A stretch of DNA of 64,000 nucleotides from Saccopteryx bilineata (Eukaryota > Chordata > Mammalia > Chiroptera > Emballonuridae): contig NC_089491.1 of the NCBI RefSeq assembly GCF_036850765.1, positions 89,064,740 through 89,128,739 of the forward strand. Direction: 5' to 3'. Of the stretch, positions 37,801-46,259 are shown one piece after another. The notes beneath the pieces are model-generated. The model did no database searches. It worked only from the letters and a program-made list of their open reading frames with translations, and was not told the DNA's origin. A program made the translations under genes and the position numbers. Numbering within the stretch: position 1 is the first letter of the stretch; every line of letters begins with the position of its first letter.

Positions 37801-40302
37801 AGCTGCTGCAATTACCAGATTTTAAAAAATGATCCGGGCAGAACATTTTATATTTTATTTTTCAGATGGTGCTTTGCTTAGGGAAAAAAACAACAACTAT
37901 GTGCATCTTAAAAAAGAAAGACCATAACCCAGAGTTACAAGGTTAATTAAATGAAAAAAACAGTTTAATTCTATAACAGTAAAATTGTCTTCTGAGGAAG
38001 CAACCGTGAATATAATATCCACATTAGCTTCCTGTTGATGCAGAAATTATTGTAACAGTGCCAGCTTTTCACCAGTGCTCTCATAATCTTCACACTGCAG
38101 CTCTGCTCTTATCACAGTTTGTGGAGTTAGACAGGAAATTCAGCCCTGGAAATAAGGAAGTTTCTCCTATATAGCTGAACCTTTGGCAGTGTTAGAATAT
38201 ATATTACGTTTGTGGCATTAGACTTCCATATTTCAAGGAGAGATTCCTATTAAGTTCCATTCTTCTTTTTTAAGTTCTTTTAGGAAAGGAAAAACCATAA
38301 ATTGTCTTTCAGGTGGCACATTCATTGGTATAATAATATTTTAAATATCTCCCTACTAAAATATAGTAAATCTGTTGTCAAAATCAACATTGTATTTATT
38401 AATATATTAATACTTCCTAAATTTCTTTTTTGTCTATCATAGCTTTATCTCATACAAGGAGTTGATAAGATTTAAAATGGGCCTGACCAGGCAGTGGCGT
38501 AGTGGATAGAGCGTTGGATTGGGATGCGGAGGACCCAGGTTCGAGACCCCGAGCTCACCAGCTTGGACCCAAGGTCGCTGACTTGAGCAAGGGGTTACTC
38601 AGTCTGCTGTAGCCCCCCGGTCAAGGCATATATGAGAAACCAATCAATGAAAACTAAAGTACCACAATGAAAAATTGATGCTTCTCATCTCTCTCCATTC
38701 CTGTCTGTATGTCCCTATCTATCCCTCTCTCTGACTCTCTGTCTCTGTAAAAAAAAAAAAAAGATTTAAAATGGGGTATTTTTTTTTTCTTATCCTCTTA
38801 AAAAAGGGTGCATAATAATTTTTGTGAATATGGCACTGGTTAACATTTTTCTTTTGTGTTTTTAGCTTACAAATCTGGAGAGGAAGTGGCAACACCATGA
38901 ACAAAATAATTTTGTGATGAAAGAATGTATCCTTTAAAATGCAAATTAACTTGACCAAGTTGTTTTGTTTTCTAGGAATTTCTTTACAGACTGAAATGAA
39001 ATAATTCAATACACACTCATCAGATACCAAATATGTACAAAACACTGAGCTGAACTATGTGGGAAATAAAGAAATAAGACTTAGTTTCCACTCTACAGTA
39101 GTTAGGGTGTTTGTGTATGTGGCAAAGTAACTAATAGAAAGTGGAGTATATAAAGTCATAGTGTGACTAAGTGCACAGATTATGGAGTCAATAGATATAA
39201 TTTTAAATGTTGACTCTACTACTTATAGTTCATGGACTTCAGACAATTTACTTAGTTTGCTTAACCCTCAATTTTATTATCTTATATATAGTTAATATTT
39301 CCTCTCAGAGTTGCTGGGCAAATTATATATAATCATCTGTATGTTTGTGGTATGGTTGTTATTGTATATACTGCTGTACTTGGATATCTGTGCAGCAAAG
39401 GGAGACTAAGTAGTGTTATGAGAAATCTGTCCTTCAGCTCATCTGTGTTTCAGCCAATTCAACTTCATCTTATTTCTACCAAGATGGTACCCTATGTCCC
39501 ATCTTCTTATTTTTGTTTGTAATTATAGGAGGAAGCAGCTGTTTAGGACATGTATTATGAAGTTGTAAGAAACATTTCCCCAAAGTAGTTTTATATTACC
39601 TTCCTTGATCCCATTCAAGGACATCTCTACTTGGAGAATTAGATCCTGACTCATTGCAGCATAGGTTCTCTTCTAGGACACTGCTGAACCTCAGCTCAGG
39701 GCAGCAGGGACCACAGCTTATCTACACATGAGATGCATAAGGGGCTCTATTCCCAGTGGTCATGGAACTTAGTTTAAAAGCTAAAGACTCCCATTCACAA
39801 TAAGCTAATGTATAGTACTCTAGTTTTTGTGCAACATCAAGTAGGTGATTTTGAAACAGTGAATTCTAGAGACTTGCCTGAAATTCTTTGTGATTCTTTA
39901 GAGAACATGGTTCTTTAGAATACTCAATTGTTCTAAGACCAGAATTAGATTGAAATATATAACATATTAACTATAAAAAAGCTTTATATAGTAAATGATC
40001 TTTTTTGAAACCAGTTTTGCTTGGCCTTTTAGGTTTCAGTTGATGCTTAATCTGCTAAAATAGTATATATATTTTTTAAATATTCTAATTGTGCTTTGTA
40101 CCATCTTCACTTTTCAATAAGAAAAGATACAAGTATGATTAATATTTTTATTTATAGTGTTTCCCCTTAACTTATGTAATTAGTCATAGCAACCAAGAGT
40201 CAAGAGAGTGATTACCAGTCAATTATGAAGAATGTGAACAAGCAGATTGCAGAGTACAATAAAACCCTCATTGATGCTCTACATAGCGTGAACAGAAACT
40301 GA
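14637..40302 (+). CDS. IFT74: IFT74, C-terminal part, seven exons (intraflagellar transport 74)
   Basis: Spliced exons: 14637-14690, 16355-16452, 17466-17592, 32530-32693, 33213-33338, 38866-38926 and 40184-40302. Joined, they give about 248 residues plus stop, roughly the last 40% of the ~600-residue human protein. IFT74 is a core IFT-B subunit that pairs with IFT81 through long coiled coils; the pair contributes to tubulin transport into cilia. Seen: continuous heptad-like Glu/Lys/Leu-rich sequence, the blocks [49 protein letters not shown] and [11 protein letters not shown], and the C-terminus DALHSVNRN. All match IFT74 as I recall it. Every border has AG/GT and every phase joins. The upstream exons lie before the window. 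In human, LRRC19 is nested in IFT74 on the opposite strand; I see no trace of it here, consistent with it lying further upstream. Confidence 0.96.
14691..15935. other. IFT74 intron, nothing recognised
   Basis: AT-rich intron up to the type B SINE target site. No repeat or exon is supported. Confidence 0.55.
15951..16278 (+). mobile_element. tRNA-derived SINE, type B, close to an IFT74 acceptor
   Basis: Full-length with a 15-bp target duplication, aagacctactaatca (15936-15950) and aagacctacaaatca (16279-16293). Only about 60 bp separate it from the acceptor of the next exon. Confidence 0.93.
16355..16452 (+). CDS. IFT74: IFT74 coding exon (98 nt)
   Basis: The acceptor is ...caattgacag and the donor is gtgagt. 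It completes a Thr codon and encodes [20 protein letters not shown] and onward to ALLEYGSR, ending in phase 0. Confidence 0.96.
16587..16995 (-). mobile_element. tRNA-derived SINE, type A, with GA expansion
   Basis: Minus orientation, diverged. The (GA)n stretch near 16850-16874 has grown from the purine segment. No clear target duplication found. Confidence 0.85.
17466..17592 (+). CDS. IFT74: IFT74 coding exon (127 nt)
   Basis: The acceptor is ...gcaaacacag and the donor is gtgaga. It encodes [17 protein letters not shown] and onward, ending in ASNLTS plus one base that joins the next exon as an Asp codon. Confidence 0.96.
17593..18057. other. IFT74 intron, start of the 15-kb intron
   Basis: Nothing recognised. 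The intron runs to 32529 and is otherwise mostly repeats. Confidence 0.55.
18058..18690 (+). mobile_element. Ancient hAT-type MITE split by a SINE
   Basis: The left end 'cagcactgtccaacagaaat' is inversely related to the right end 'ccatttggatagtacag'. The internal order matches a common old mammalian MER element whose name I will not guess. A type A SINE at 18136 interrupts it. Confidence 0.6.
18136..18501 (+). mobile_element. tRNA-derived SINE, type A, diverged
   Basis: The head is GGCTCTGGCGGTTGGCTCAG and the B-box region GGTTTGATTCCC. An imperfect 12-bp flank duplication lies at 18124 (aaagtaaaagga) and 18502 (aaagtgaaaaga). Inserted into the older hAT-type element. Confidence 0.85.
18691..19440. 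other. Intronic DNA, nothing recognised
   Basis: No exon or named repeat could be supported. Confidence 0.5.
19441..19960 (-). mobile_element. Old L1 3'-end fragment
   Basis: Read on minus it is L1 3' sequence. On plus one sees 'gtgataaaacacatacaatt', 'ttctttattcatttatttgt' and 'tattgtgaataatactgcat', all typical of older mammalian L1s. Confidence 0.75.
19961..20815. other. Intronic DNA, nothing recognised
   Basis: AT-rich, no supported feature. Confidence 0.5.
20827..21143 (+). mobile_element. tRNA-derived SINE, type B
   Basis: Full-length with perfect 11-bp target duplications, aaagtctcctt, at 20816-20826 and 21144-21154. Its head is near consensus. Confidence 0.93.
21195..21412 (-). mobile_element. 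L1 ORF2-like fragment, first inverted piece
   Basis: Minus-strand L1 ORF2 sequence; on plus 'ggaattaggataatactggc' and 'tcataaaatgagcttgg'. It ends with about 46 bp that recur at 22708. Confidence 0.7.
21413..22703. other. 1.3-kb unexplained segment between two copies of one L1 stretch
   Basis: It holds an old L1 3'-UTR-like block at about 21880-22115 ('aagcagatgaggagtttcca', 'ggtgatggaatattctgcaa') and GC-richer sequence I cannot assign (21413-21620, 22310-22700). The ~46 bp before and after (21368 and 22708, 'tttgtttgttgggagt...') are diverged copies of the same L1 ORF2 stretch. Confidence 0.45.
22704..22947 (-). mobile_element. L1 ORF2 fragment, inverted 5' piece
   Basis: Minus-strand ORF2 sequence; on plus 'tttatccatttctcccagat'. 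It abuts plus-strand ORF2 C-terminal sequence at about 22948, as expected of a twin-primed L1 insertion. Confidence 0.7.
22948..24515 (+). mobile_element. L1 3' half (ORF2 C-terminus and 3' UTR)
   Basis: Plus-strand degraded ORF2 C-terminus: 'gtttttgcacagccagtggt', 'ctactcagccataaaaaaag'. The 3' end is near 'aattcaataaaag'. Interrupted by a TA-flanked MITE at 23851. Many stops, no coding capacity. Confidence 0.85.
23851..24154 (-). mobile_element. Tc1/mariner-superfamily element (pogo/Tigger-like)
   Basis: The 304-bp insert is flanked by TA on both sides. Removing it restores a normal L1 3' sequence (tttcatt-tatatgtagaatc). Terminal inverted repeats share CCxATGTAT(A/G)AGATGCAC. On minus a short acidic open stretch ([16 protein letters not shown]) resembles the C-terminal tail of pogo-like transposases. 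Confidence 0.75.
24516..25447. other. Intronic DNA, nothing recognised
   Basis: An 88-codon frame at 24640-24906 has no splice context or recognisable homology and is not called. Confidence 0.5.
25460..25799 (-). mobile_element. tRNA-derived SINE, type B
   Basis: Minus orientation with a perfect 12-bp target duplication, attttgctaact, at 25448-25459 and 25800-25811. Confidence 0.94.
25894..26232. mobile_element. Tigger-type MITE
   Basis: Terminal inverted repeats TACAGGCATGCCTTG and AAAGTATGCCTGTA, with TA at the ends. The body follows the common mammalian Tigger-derived MITE ('tttgctttattgcactttgc'). Confidence 0.75.
26470..27115 (+). mobile_element. Old L1 (HAL1-like) ORF1 fragment
   Basis: A-rich degraded ORF1-like sequence: 'agaatgggggagaaaagata', 'cacatcatagtcaaactgct'. 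It is similar to ancient L1 or HAL1 ORF1. No open frame remains. Confidence 0.6.
27303..27624 (-). mobile_element. tRNA-derived SINE, type A-like, old
   Basis: Diverged minus copy with a recognisable B-box region GAATTCGAACCC. Flanks ttcctacttttat (about 27290) and tgctcctacttta (27625) are probably a decayed target duplication. Confidence 0.75.
27640..28490. other. Intronic DNA, nothing recognised
   Basis: No supported exon or repeat. Confidence 0.5.
28509..28914 (-). mobile_element. tRNA-derived SINE, type A, young
   Basis: Near-consensus with a perfect 16-bp target duplication, taagaaatttattatc, at 28493-28508 and 28915-28930. Confidence 0.96.
29100..30260 (+). mobile_element. Ancient LINE-2 fragments, split by a SINE
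   Basis: 29150-29300, 29480-29700 and 29850-30260 follow the L2 order: 'cttaatgatttcaaccattt', 'ctgaattttagttatactga', 'ggaacactttcactttctc', 'ggtctgagttaaaa'. A MIR-like tail ('gcctggcacatagaaagc') lies near 29775. Boundaries are approximate. Confidence 0.6.
29311..29472 (-). mobile_element. tRNA-derived SINE, type D
   Basis: Short minus copy. Flanking ctcaacatacct and ctcaacatatct form a near-perfect target duplication. Confidence 0.85.
30280..30781. mobile_element. hAT-type MITE with perfect 8-bp target duplication
   Basis: The ends CAGGGGTTCCCAAACTTT and CTGTAGTTTGGGGACCCCTG are inverted repeats. The flanks are identical 8-bp gtttagag (30272-30279 and 30782-30789), the hAT signature. 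It is 502 bp with no transposase. CpG content is still visible in the interior, so it is not very old. Confidence 0.93.
30828..31271. mobile_element. Tigger-type MITE
   Basis: The left end TACAGTAGTCCCCCTT and right end GAGACTACTATA are inverted repeats with TA ends. The interior 'aaattccagaagtaaaaag' is typical of Tigger-derived MITEs. Confidence 0.7.
31440..32062 (+). mobile_element. Tigger transposon remnant with transposase start
   Basis: Matches a mammalian Tigger: 'ggatataaacttttttcagg', 'cctaggagcaatagttcagt', and an inverted-repeat end in TAATGAGAATTAACTGTA. An ATG at 31731 opens a MAPKCSA-type transposase N-terminus that stops almost at once. Ancient and dead. Confidence 0.7.
32090..32162. 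repeat. TA/CA-rich simple repeat
   Basis: Alternating TA, CA and GT dinucleotides. Confidence 0.85.
32530..32693 (+). CDS. IFT74: IFT74 coding exon (164 nt)
   Basis: The acceptor is ...ttcctgtttcag and the donor is gtaaat. It encodes [20 protein letters not shown] and onward to SSEEKKK, ending in phase 0. Confidence 0.96.
32694..33212. other. IFT74 intron (519 bp), nothing recognised
   Basis: Short AT-rich intron without a recognised repeat. Confidence 0.6.
33213..33338 (+). CDS. IFT74: IFT74 coding exon (126 nt)
   Basis: The acceptor is ...ggttctgtctag and the donor is gtaaga. It holds 42 codons, [18 protein letters not shown] and onward to LQENETHSQ. Confidence 0.96.
33471..33684 (+). 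mobile_element. tRNA-derived SINE, type C
   Basis: The head is GACCTGTGCTGGCGCAGTGG and the B box GGTTCGAAACCC. It is flanked by a perfect ~16-bp duplication, cagattttctggctta, at 33456 and 33685. Confidence 0.93.
34071..34797 (-). mobile_element. L1 3' half, minus strand
   Basis: L1 3' UTR and ORF2 end on minus; on plus 'aaatttattgaggtaactgg', 'gtgagtttttgttcatttat'. It breaks at 'gaggtggtatctca'. Confidence 0.8.
34798..35097 (+). mobile_element. Inverted 5' piece of the same L1
   Basis: Plus-strand ORF2 C-terminal sequence from 'aagcttctgcacagcaaaag' to 'atgagatacctcac', ending at the ORF2 position where the minus piece begins. This is the geometry of twin priming. Confidence 0.75.
35323..35519 (-). 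mobile_element. tRNA-derived SINE, type C
   Basis: Minus copy; the head region gccTGACCTGTGGTGGTACA ends at 35519. It directly abuts a truncated type B SINE. Confidence 0.85.
35520..35633 (-). mobile_element. Truncated SINE, type B (3' part only)
   Basis: Only the CT-rich 3' end and 'gaagcatcaattcttcattg' segment are present. The tRNA-like head is missing. Confidence 0.75.
35636..36107. mobile_element. hAT-type MITE
   Basis: The left end CAGTGGTCGGCAAACTCATT and right end AGAGTTTGCCACAACCACTA are imperfect inverted repeats. The body 'ttttgagagccagattaagt' matches a hAT MITE family of bats by recall. Confidence 0.75.
36272..36640 (+). mobile_element. tRNA-derived SINE, type A
   Basis: Full-length plus copy with a perfect 14-bp target duplication, aaatgtttatggga, at 36258-36271 and 36641-36654. 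Confidence 0.94.
37095..37305 (+). mobile_element. L1 ORF2 fragment
   Basis: 'gacaccaaaagcacaagcaa' and 'atctacatcaaactaaaaaa' are old L1 ORF2 sequence with no open frame. Confidence 0.75.
37306..38466. other. IFT74 intron, nothing recognised
   Basis: No supported repeat or exon. Confidence 0.5.
38481..38760 (+). mobile_element. tRNA-derived SINE, type B, internally shortened
   Basis: A 14-bp target duplication, aagatttaaaatgg, flanks it (38467-38480 and 38761-38774). The body lacks about 50 bp after 'cgagaccccgag'. It ends about 90 bp before the next IFT74 acceptor. Confidence 0.93.
38866..38926 (+). CDS. IFT74: IFT74 coding exon (61 nt)
   Basis: The acceptor is ...gtgtttttag. The donor is GAAT|gtatcc, weaker than usual but the only one that keeps frame. 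It encodes [20 protein letters not shown] plus one base that joins the last exon as Phe. Confidence 0.94.
38927..40183. other. Last IFT74 intron, nothing recognised
   Basis: 1257 bp without a repeat I can name. Confidence 0.55.
40184..40302 (+). CDS. IFT74: IFT74 terminal coding exon
   Basis: The acceptor is ...ttatgtaattag. It encodes (F)[16 protein letters not shown] and onward to DALHSVNRN, then TGA at 40300-40302. The length and C-terminal block match the family's end. Confidence 0.96.
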
Positions 40303-40395
40303 GTCAGAACCACCTGCAAGTCTCTATACAAGTATCCAGTTGCTGTGAAACTACACAAGCTGACTGAAAAAATAAAAAAGCTTACCCTTGAGTCT
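40303..40395 (+). terminator. IFT74: IFT74 3' UTR and polyadenylation signal
   Basis: AATAAA at 40371-40376, 69 nt after the stop codon, followed by a T/G-rich stretch (tttttgtggcctctttg near 40406-40422). The 3' UTR is very short. The exact cleavage site is inferred. Confidence 0.8.
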
Positions 40396-40581
40396 TGCTA
40401 TAATTTTTGTGGCCTCTTTGAAGAATGGTGTTGTAAATAGTATAATAGTTCAATAAGTAGTTTGTATTTTAAAAGTATCTCCTTTTATGATATTTTTGTT
40501 TTCTGTGAGTGATAAAAATGGCTCAAAGAATCAAGAGAGAAAGTCTAAAAGTGATATTTGATTGGTATAGTTCATCTGTAG

Positions 40582-41024
40582 CAGTGATTTTTAACCTTTT
40601 CATCTCAAACTAATTACTAAAATTCTGTGACACACCAAACAATATATTTTTTGTTGATCTAACAAAAAAAATAGGTATAATTTTGATTGGTTTACAAAAA
40701 CAAATAATAGTATTTAACTATGCTTTTTGTTCCAAAGTGACTTTTTTAAAAATTGGATGCCTGTACTTGTATATAAAGATTTCTGGTACCAAGAATTAAC
40801 CAATCAGACACAAACTTATTGTGTGATAGGACCAATAAGATGCAACTCGACTGTATGACCTCTATATTTCTAGTTTAAGATGGCATACGCACCACTATTG
40901 TTGAGTTGACTGCTGTTATTTCTTCATTTGACAATTTAATGGAAAGAGGTCAGTGCCTCTGACTAGTCAGGTGTTGCTGTTTAAAAAATTAGATGTGCCA
41001 TGGCACATGGTTTGAAAATTGCTG
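40582..41024. mobile_element. hAT-type MITE
   Basis: The left end CAGTGATTTTTAACC and right end GGTTTGAAAATTGCTG are inverted repeats. The interior 'ctgtgacacaccaaacaata' and 'gaggtcagtgcctctgacta' fits a hAT MITE common in bats by recall. Confidence 0.75.
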
Positions 41025-43049
41025 CTCTTCGACAACAAGTGAAATCTTTTCATGTGTCAGCTCTAGGAGGGATGCATGGAGTATGACTGATGTAGCACTT
41101 ACAGCACTCTTGTCCATTTTTGCTTCTAGAAAAAGATGGTAAGATTAGAAGGAAGTATTTAGCTTTGAGCTTTACTTCTCAGAGTATATTTCATGTGTTT
41201 TAAGGCATATAAAGTAACATATATTCTTTATGTATCTGTTTTCCCTAAAGAATATAAATTGGAAACTTAATGATTGAATTTTAAAAATATTTCCTTGTAT
41301 GTATATATCAGGAAAAACATGAAGTTTAAAAGAAATGCTGTACTTATGATGGGCTGTTTGTAACATGGTTGCTGCTATTCATTTCCACCCTGATGTATGC
41401 ACTTAATCTTTTGTACTGTAGAGGGCTTGAGAAGATCAATTAGCAAACATTGCAAAAACATTTGAATGGAAAAGTTAGAAGAGATATAATTATGAAGTAT
41501 GAATCTGTGAGACATCATTGTAATTAAAAATGTACCCTCTCTTGTGGTCAAGAATGAATCACCTTGAACCTCATAAAATATTCTTTAAAGCTATCCTTTT
41601 TTTTTTGCTCCTTTGATCTCCTGTTTCTCGTGTTCATCAGGTTACTCTATTTCTCAGTATTCCTAAAATACAAGCATATTGTTGTCTTTCAAATAAAAGG
41701 CTTTATTGTGATATAATTAACATAATATAAAATTACCCAGGCATGTTACTTTCTTGAAGTAAAGTTATCAATGTACATAGAGGAATGAACATTGTTGAGT
41801 TTGGTTAACTCTGGATTACTAACGTGGCTGAAGATCCTGTACTGAGATACATTCATTAAAGTGGCCTTCCTAAAATCTGTTCCCTAGATCCTGAATTAGT
41901 CAGGTTAATAGTTATTGTACCACCAAAGGATTCATGGTCTAAGAAGTTTGGGAAACATTGTTTAAAACAACAGTAAAATGGTTAAGAACCCTTAATATGT
42001 TAATGTGCAAGTTCAAGAAGAGTATATACTATTAATATTATACTATTAATAATAAGGATTTCTTCCTGAGTGATAGGATAGTTGGGGTTTAATTTCCCTT
42101 GGACTTTTTGGTACATTGAAAATCATATATAATGTACATATAATACTTAGAAATGCAATAAAAATTCAAATGGTACTTTAATTTGTGGGAAGGAAATATG
42201 ATAGTAAGACAACTGGGTAGTTGTTGAACTACAACTGAACCAGTCTTCATCCAGAAAACATGAGAAAGATCATCTCTCCGTTAAATATACAGTATGTGTT
42301 TGCATTATAACTGGGAAGTTTGGCAGAGGAAATAAAAAATTTCTTGAAGAAAAGTAAGGTTTTTATAGTCTGTTCTAAATTATTCATATATGATATTTAG
42401 AGAACATAACTAAGTTGGATTTCTTTAAAATGTGGTATCGGAGGGAAATTCTAACGTCTCTTCCTTCCTCTCAGAGCTTTTTACCAAGTCCAACAAGAAT
42501 ATTCTCTGCTAGGATAAAACTGGAGACTGCTATCTGCCTGAACTGGCTTTTCCTTGTTAATCACATTGCTCCTTGTGTTCTATTCCTGTTAAAATAACAC
42601 CTTGTAAGTCACATGAAAAGAAACTGTGGACTGAACAAACATGCTGAGTAGTGTTTTCTTTTTGTTTGTTTTTTATTTTAAAGAAGATCAACATGGGAAA
42701 GTTAGCAAGTCTTGTTTTTCCAATCCTTATCCTTTATCAATAAATAAACATGAGTTGTTGATAGTTTTTTTCATTTACCGGTGAGTCCCTTATTTGGACT
42801 ATATTCTGGTCCCATGGTATAAATTTCAGTGCAGGGTTGCAAAATTAGAGCATAGAGTAATGCCATTGACACTATGGAAGAAACACCAGTTAGTAGATGC
42901 TCCAGGAGTAGGTGCTGTCCTGTCCAATTTCTCTATATATAGCTCTTTCCTTTTGCTGTATGTTTCCAGCATAAACAACCTTTGTAAATGAGACATGTAG
43001 ACTTAAAGTAAGAAGAAATCAAGATGGACTACTAAAGATTGAAGTAATT
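41025..43049. other. Intergenic DNA downstream of IFT74, nothing firm
   Basis: A short old-L1-like piece ('gtgatataattaacataata') lies near 41708. Otherwise there is no gene or repeat I can support in 2 kb. Confidence 0.5.
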
Positions 43050-43356
43050 TTTTTTATTTTTATTTTATTTTTTGTGACAGAGAGAGAGGGACAGACAGGA
43101 AGGGAGAGAGATGAGAAGCATCAATTCTTCATTGCAGCTCCTTAGTTGTTCATTGATTGCTTTTTCATATGTGCCTTGACCAGGGCCTACAGCAGAGTGA
43201 GTGACCCTTTGCTCAAGCCAGCAACCTTGGGCTCAAGCTGATGAGCCTTGCTCAAACCAGATGGACCCGTGCTCAAGCTGGCAACCTCAGGGTTTCAAAC
43301 CTGGGTCCTCCGCATCCCAGTCCAACACTATCCACTGCACCACCACCTGGTCTGGC
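43050..43356 (-). mobile_element. tRNA-derived SINE, type B
   Basis: Minus copy with the tRNA-like head at the right. Moderately diverged, target duplication unclear. Confidence 0.85.
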
Positions 43357-43642
43357 TATTTATTTTTTAAGTAATCTTTGTCAATTACAGTTGACATGTT
43401 AGTTTCAGGTGTACAACCCATTGATCAGACATGTAACAACTTACTAAGCAATCAAGCCGATAAATCTATAGTACCCATCTGGCACCATCCATAGTTATCA
43501 CAGTACTGACTATATTCCCTATGCTATACCTTACATCTCCATGACTATTCTGTAACTACTAATTTTTACTTCTTCATTCCTTCACCTTTTTCACCTGTCC
43601 CCTAATCCCCTGCCCATGTAGCAGCCATTAAAATGTTCTCTA
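43357..43642 (-). mobile_element. L1 3' end, left half of a split copy
   Basis: Minus-strand L1 3' UTR; on plus 'caggtgtacaacccattgat', 'ctgtaactactaatttttac'. It continues at 44733 after an inserted plus-strand L1. Confidence 0.75.
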
Positions 43643-44719
43643 AAAGTTTTTGCACAGCAAAGGATACCGTCAACAAAATGAAAGGACAAGCCACTGAATG
43701 TGAGAACGTCTTTTCTGATACATCTGATAAGGACAATATCTAAAATTTTTAAGGGACTTATACAACCCAACACATACACACAAGACAATTCGGTTAAAAA
43801 ATAGGCAAAAGACCTGCATAGATGCTTCTCCAAAGAAGACATACAGATGGCCAATAGACATATGAAAAGATGTTCAACATCACTAACCATCAGATTAATG
43901 CAAATTAAAACCATAATGCGATATCATTTCACACCTGTCAGAATGGCTATCATCAATAAATCAACAAACAAGTGTTGGCTAGGATGTGGAGAAGGAATTC
44001 TCATACACTGTTGGGAATGCAGACTGGTGCACCCACATGGAAAGCAGTCTGGAGTTACCTCAAAAAATTAAAAATGCATTGCCTTATGCATCAGCAATTC
44101 CTATTCTGGGACTATACCCGAGAAACTCAAAGCACTAATCTGAAACAATACATGCACTCCTATGTTCATTGCAGCCGTTTTACAATGGCCAAGATTTAGA
44201 AGCAGCCCAAGCATCTATCAGTAGATGAGTGGATTAAAAAAGCTGTGATACATTTACACAATGGAACACTACTCAGCCATAAATAGATGGAAATCTTACC
44301 TTTTACAACAGCATGGATGACTTGGAAATTATTTTGCTAAGTGAAATAAGCCAGTCAAAGACAAGTACCATATAGTTTTACTTATATGTGAAATCTAATG
44401 AACAAAATGAACTAGCAAACAAAATACAATCAGACTCATAGATGTAGAGAACAGACAGCTGTCAGAGGAGAAGGGGGTTAGGGGCTGGGTGAAAGGTAAA
44501 GGGAGAAATGGCTTGAAACAACAGTGATTATGGGAGGGAAAGGGGTGGGAGAGGTTGAGGAGGGTCAAGGGGGATAAATGGTGATGGAAGGAGACAACTT
44601 GGGGTGGCAAAAGCACAGTGCAGTGAACAGATGATGTATTATGGAATGGTATACTTGAAACCTATATAATTGTATTAACCAATGTCACCCCAATAAATTC
44701 AATTGAAAAAATATATTAA
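43643..44719 (+). mobile_element. Truncated L1 inserted into another L1
   Basis: ORF2 C-terminus and 3' UTR on plus, many stops, ending 'caataaattcaattgaaaaa'. A 13-bp duplication, aaaatgttctcta (43630-43642) and aaaatgttatcta (44720-44732), marks the insertion. Confidence 0.85.
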
Positions 44720-44955
44720 AAAATGTTATCTATGACTGTTTCTGTTCTGCTTGCTTGTTTTTTTAGATTCCACATATAAGTGAAATCATCTGGCGTTTGT
44801 CTTTTTCTGTCTGACTTATTTCACTCAGCACAGTAGGTCCATCCATATTGTTGCAGATGGCAAGATTTAACTCTTTATGACTAAGTCATATTTCATATAT
44901 GCACCATTCTTCTTTATCCATTCATCTAGTGATGAACATTTAGGTTGCTCCCATA
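44720..44955 (-). mobile_element. L1 3' end, right half of the split copy
   Basis: Minus-strand continuation of the 43357 piece; on plus 'attccacatataagtgaaat', 'cttatttcactcagcacagt'. Confidence 0.75.
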
Positions 44956-45395
44956 TCTTGGAAACGTTACAGGGTCTTCTTTAAGAAGACGAAAATGATT
45001 AAAAATATGAATAGTAAAATGGCAATAAATATGTATATCAACAATTACTTTAAATGGAAATGGATTAACTGCTCCAATCAAAAAAATATAGGGTGGCTGA
45101 ATGGATAACAAAACAAGATTCACATATGCTGTCTGAAAGAAACTCACTTCAGATCAAAAGACACAAACAAAGTAAAGGGATAAAAAATATTTCACGAAAA
45201 TAGAAATAAAAAACAAAAAGCTGGAATAACAATGTTTATACCAGGCAAAATATACTTTGGAAACAAAAGCTACGTAACAAGACACAAAAAAAAGACCCAG
45301 CAATTCCACTTCTGGACATTTATCCAAAGAAACATCCATATGTAATCCCAGCATTATTTACAATAGACAAACTGTGGAAGCAACCTATTGTTGCC
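44956..45395 (+). mobile_element. Inverted L1 ORF2 piece
   Basis: Plus-strand old ORF2 sequence ('aatggataacaaaacaagat', 'gacccagcaattccacttct') next to the minus-strand 3' end, again in a twin-priming arrangement. Two separate ORF2 regions are joined near 45280. Confidence 0.65.
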
Positions 45396-45803
45396 TCAGT
45401 ATTTTAATATTCTGTAATGAACTGCTATTCTGCAAGGGAATAGGATTAACTCATATAAAAATAACCTACTTGATAACCAAGGCTGGTCTGCTTGGTCATC
45501 TTCTCTGTCTTCTTATAAGTCAGAGTGATGACACATCAGGAAAAGCTGTGTCATAGGAGGAAAAATATACCCATTGGAAGTCTAGTATACAAAAGTTTGG
45601 AGGAAGCATGAGTCAGAATAATGCAAGTCGTCTACTGCCTAAAAGAGGCTTTCACAGAAGAAATACAAAAACTAAATTGACATTTTCAAAATAAAATTGC
45701 TTTATTGTAAAATCTATATGTAAAACAGTATTCTTGCCATGATAATAACATAGTAATATGAAAGAAAGGCAGACTTAGTTAAAATTATATTTGGTATAGG
45801 ATC
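45396..45803. other. Intergenic DNA, nothing recognised
   Basis: No supported feature up to the L1-2 target site. Confidence 0.55.
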
Positions 45804-45818
45804 AAGAAAGAACTATTC

Positions 45819-45860
45819 CTGGGATGACGTCAGAGTAATGGCGGGGTAGGAAGCGATACC
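45819..45860 (+). promoter_or_regulatory. L1-2 5' tip with CRE and YY1-like core
   Basis: TGACGTCA at 45824-45831 is a perfect CREB/ATF palindrome; AATGGCGG follows a few bases later and fits the YY1 core. The same pair is at the tip of L1-1 and L1-3. Human L1 uses a YY1 site at its 5' end to position initiation; that role here is inferred. Confidence 0.6.
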
Positions 45861-46259
45861 GATAAATCTCCCCCAAAACTCAACAAGATCTTCAACCAGA
45901 AACAGAAAAACCTATACTTGGAGCTTCCAGATGCTTCGCAATACACCCAAAGGTATGATTGAGTGAAAAATTGGCTAAATATATAACCAAACCCCGAAGG
46001 AAATAGGGAGTAAGAAATGCTCCGCCTTCCTCACTAACCTAAACAAGGCGGCTTTCTCTGGTAACTGTGAATATAGAAACTGAGGCGGGCAAAGGGGGTG
46101 AATAGATCCAGACCGCGACACAAATGGCCAAACCAAGCTGTGGCACGCAGATCCAAGCCGAGGAAAATCTGATCCTGTGGCAACCCGGGCAATACAAGCT
46201 AACACTCGCGCCAAACCCAAACAAAGAAAGACAAGCGGAGCGGCCATTTTACCCGGTCT

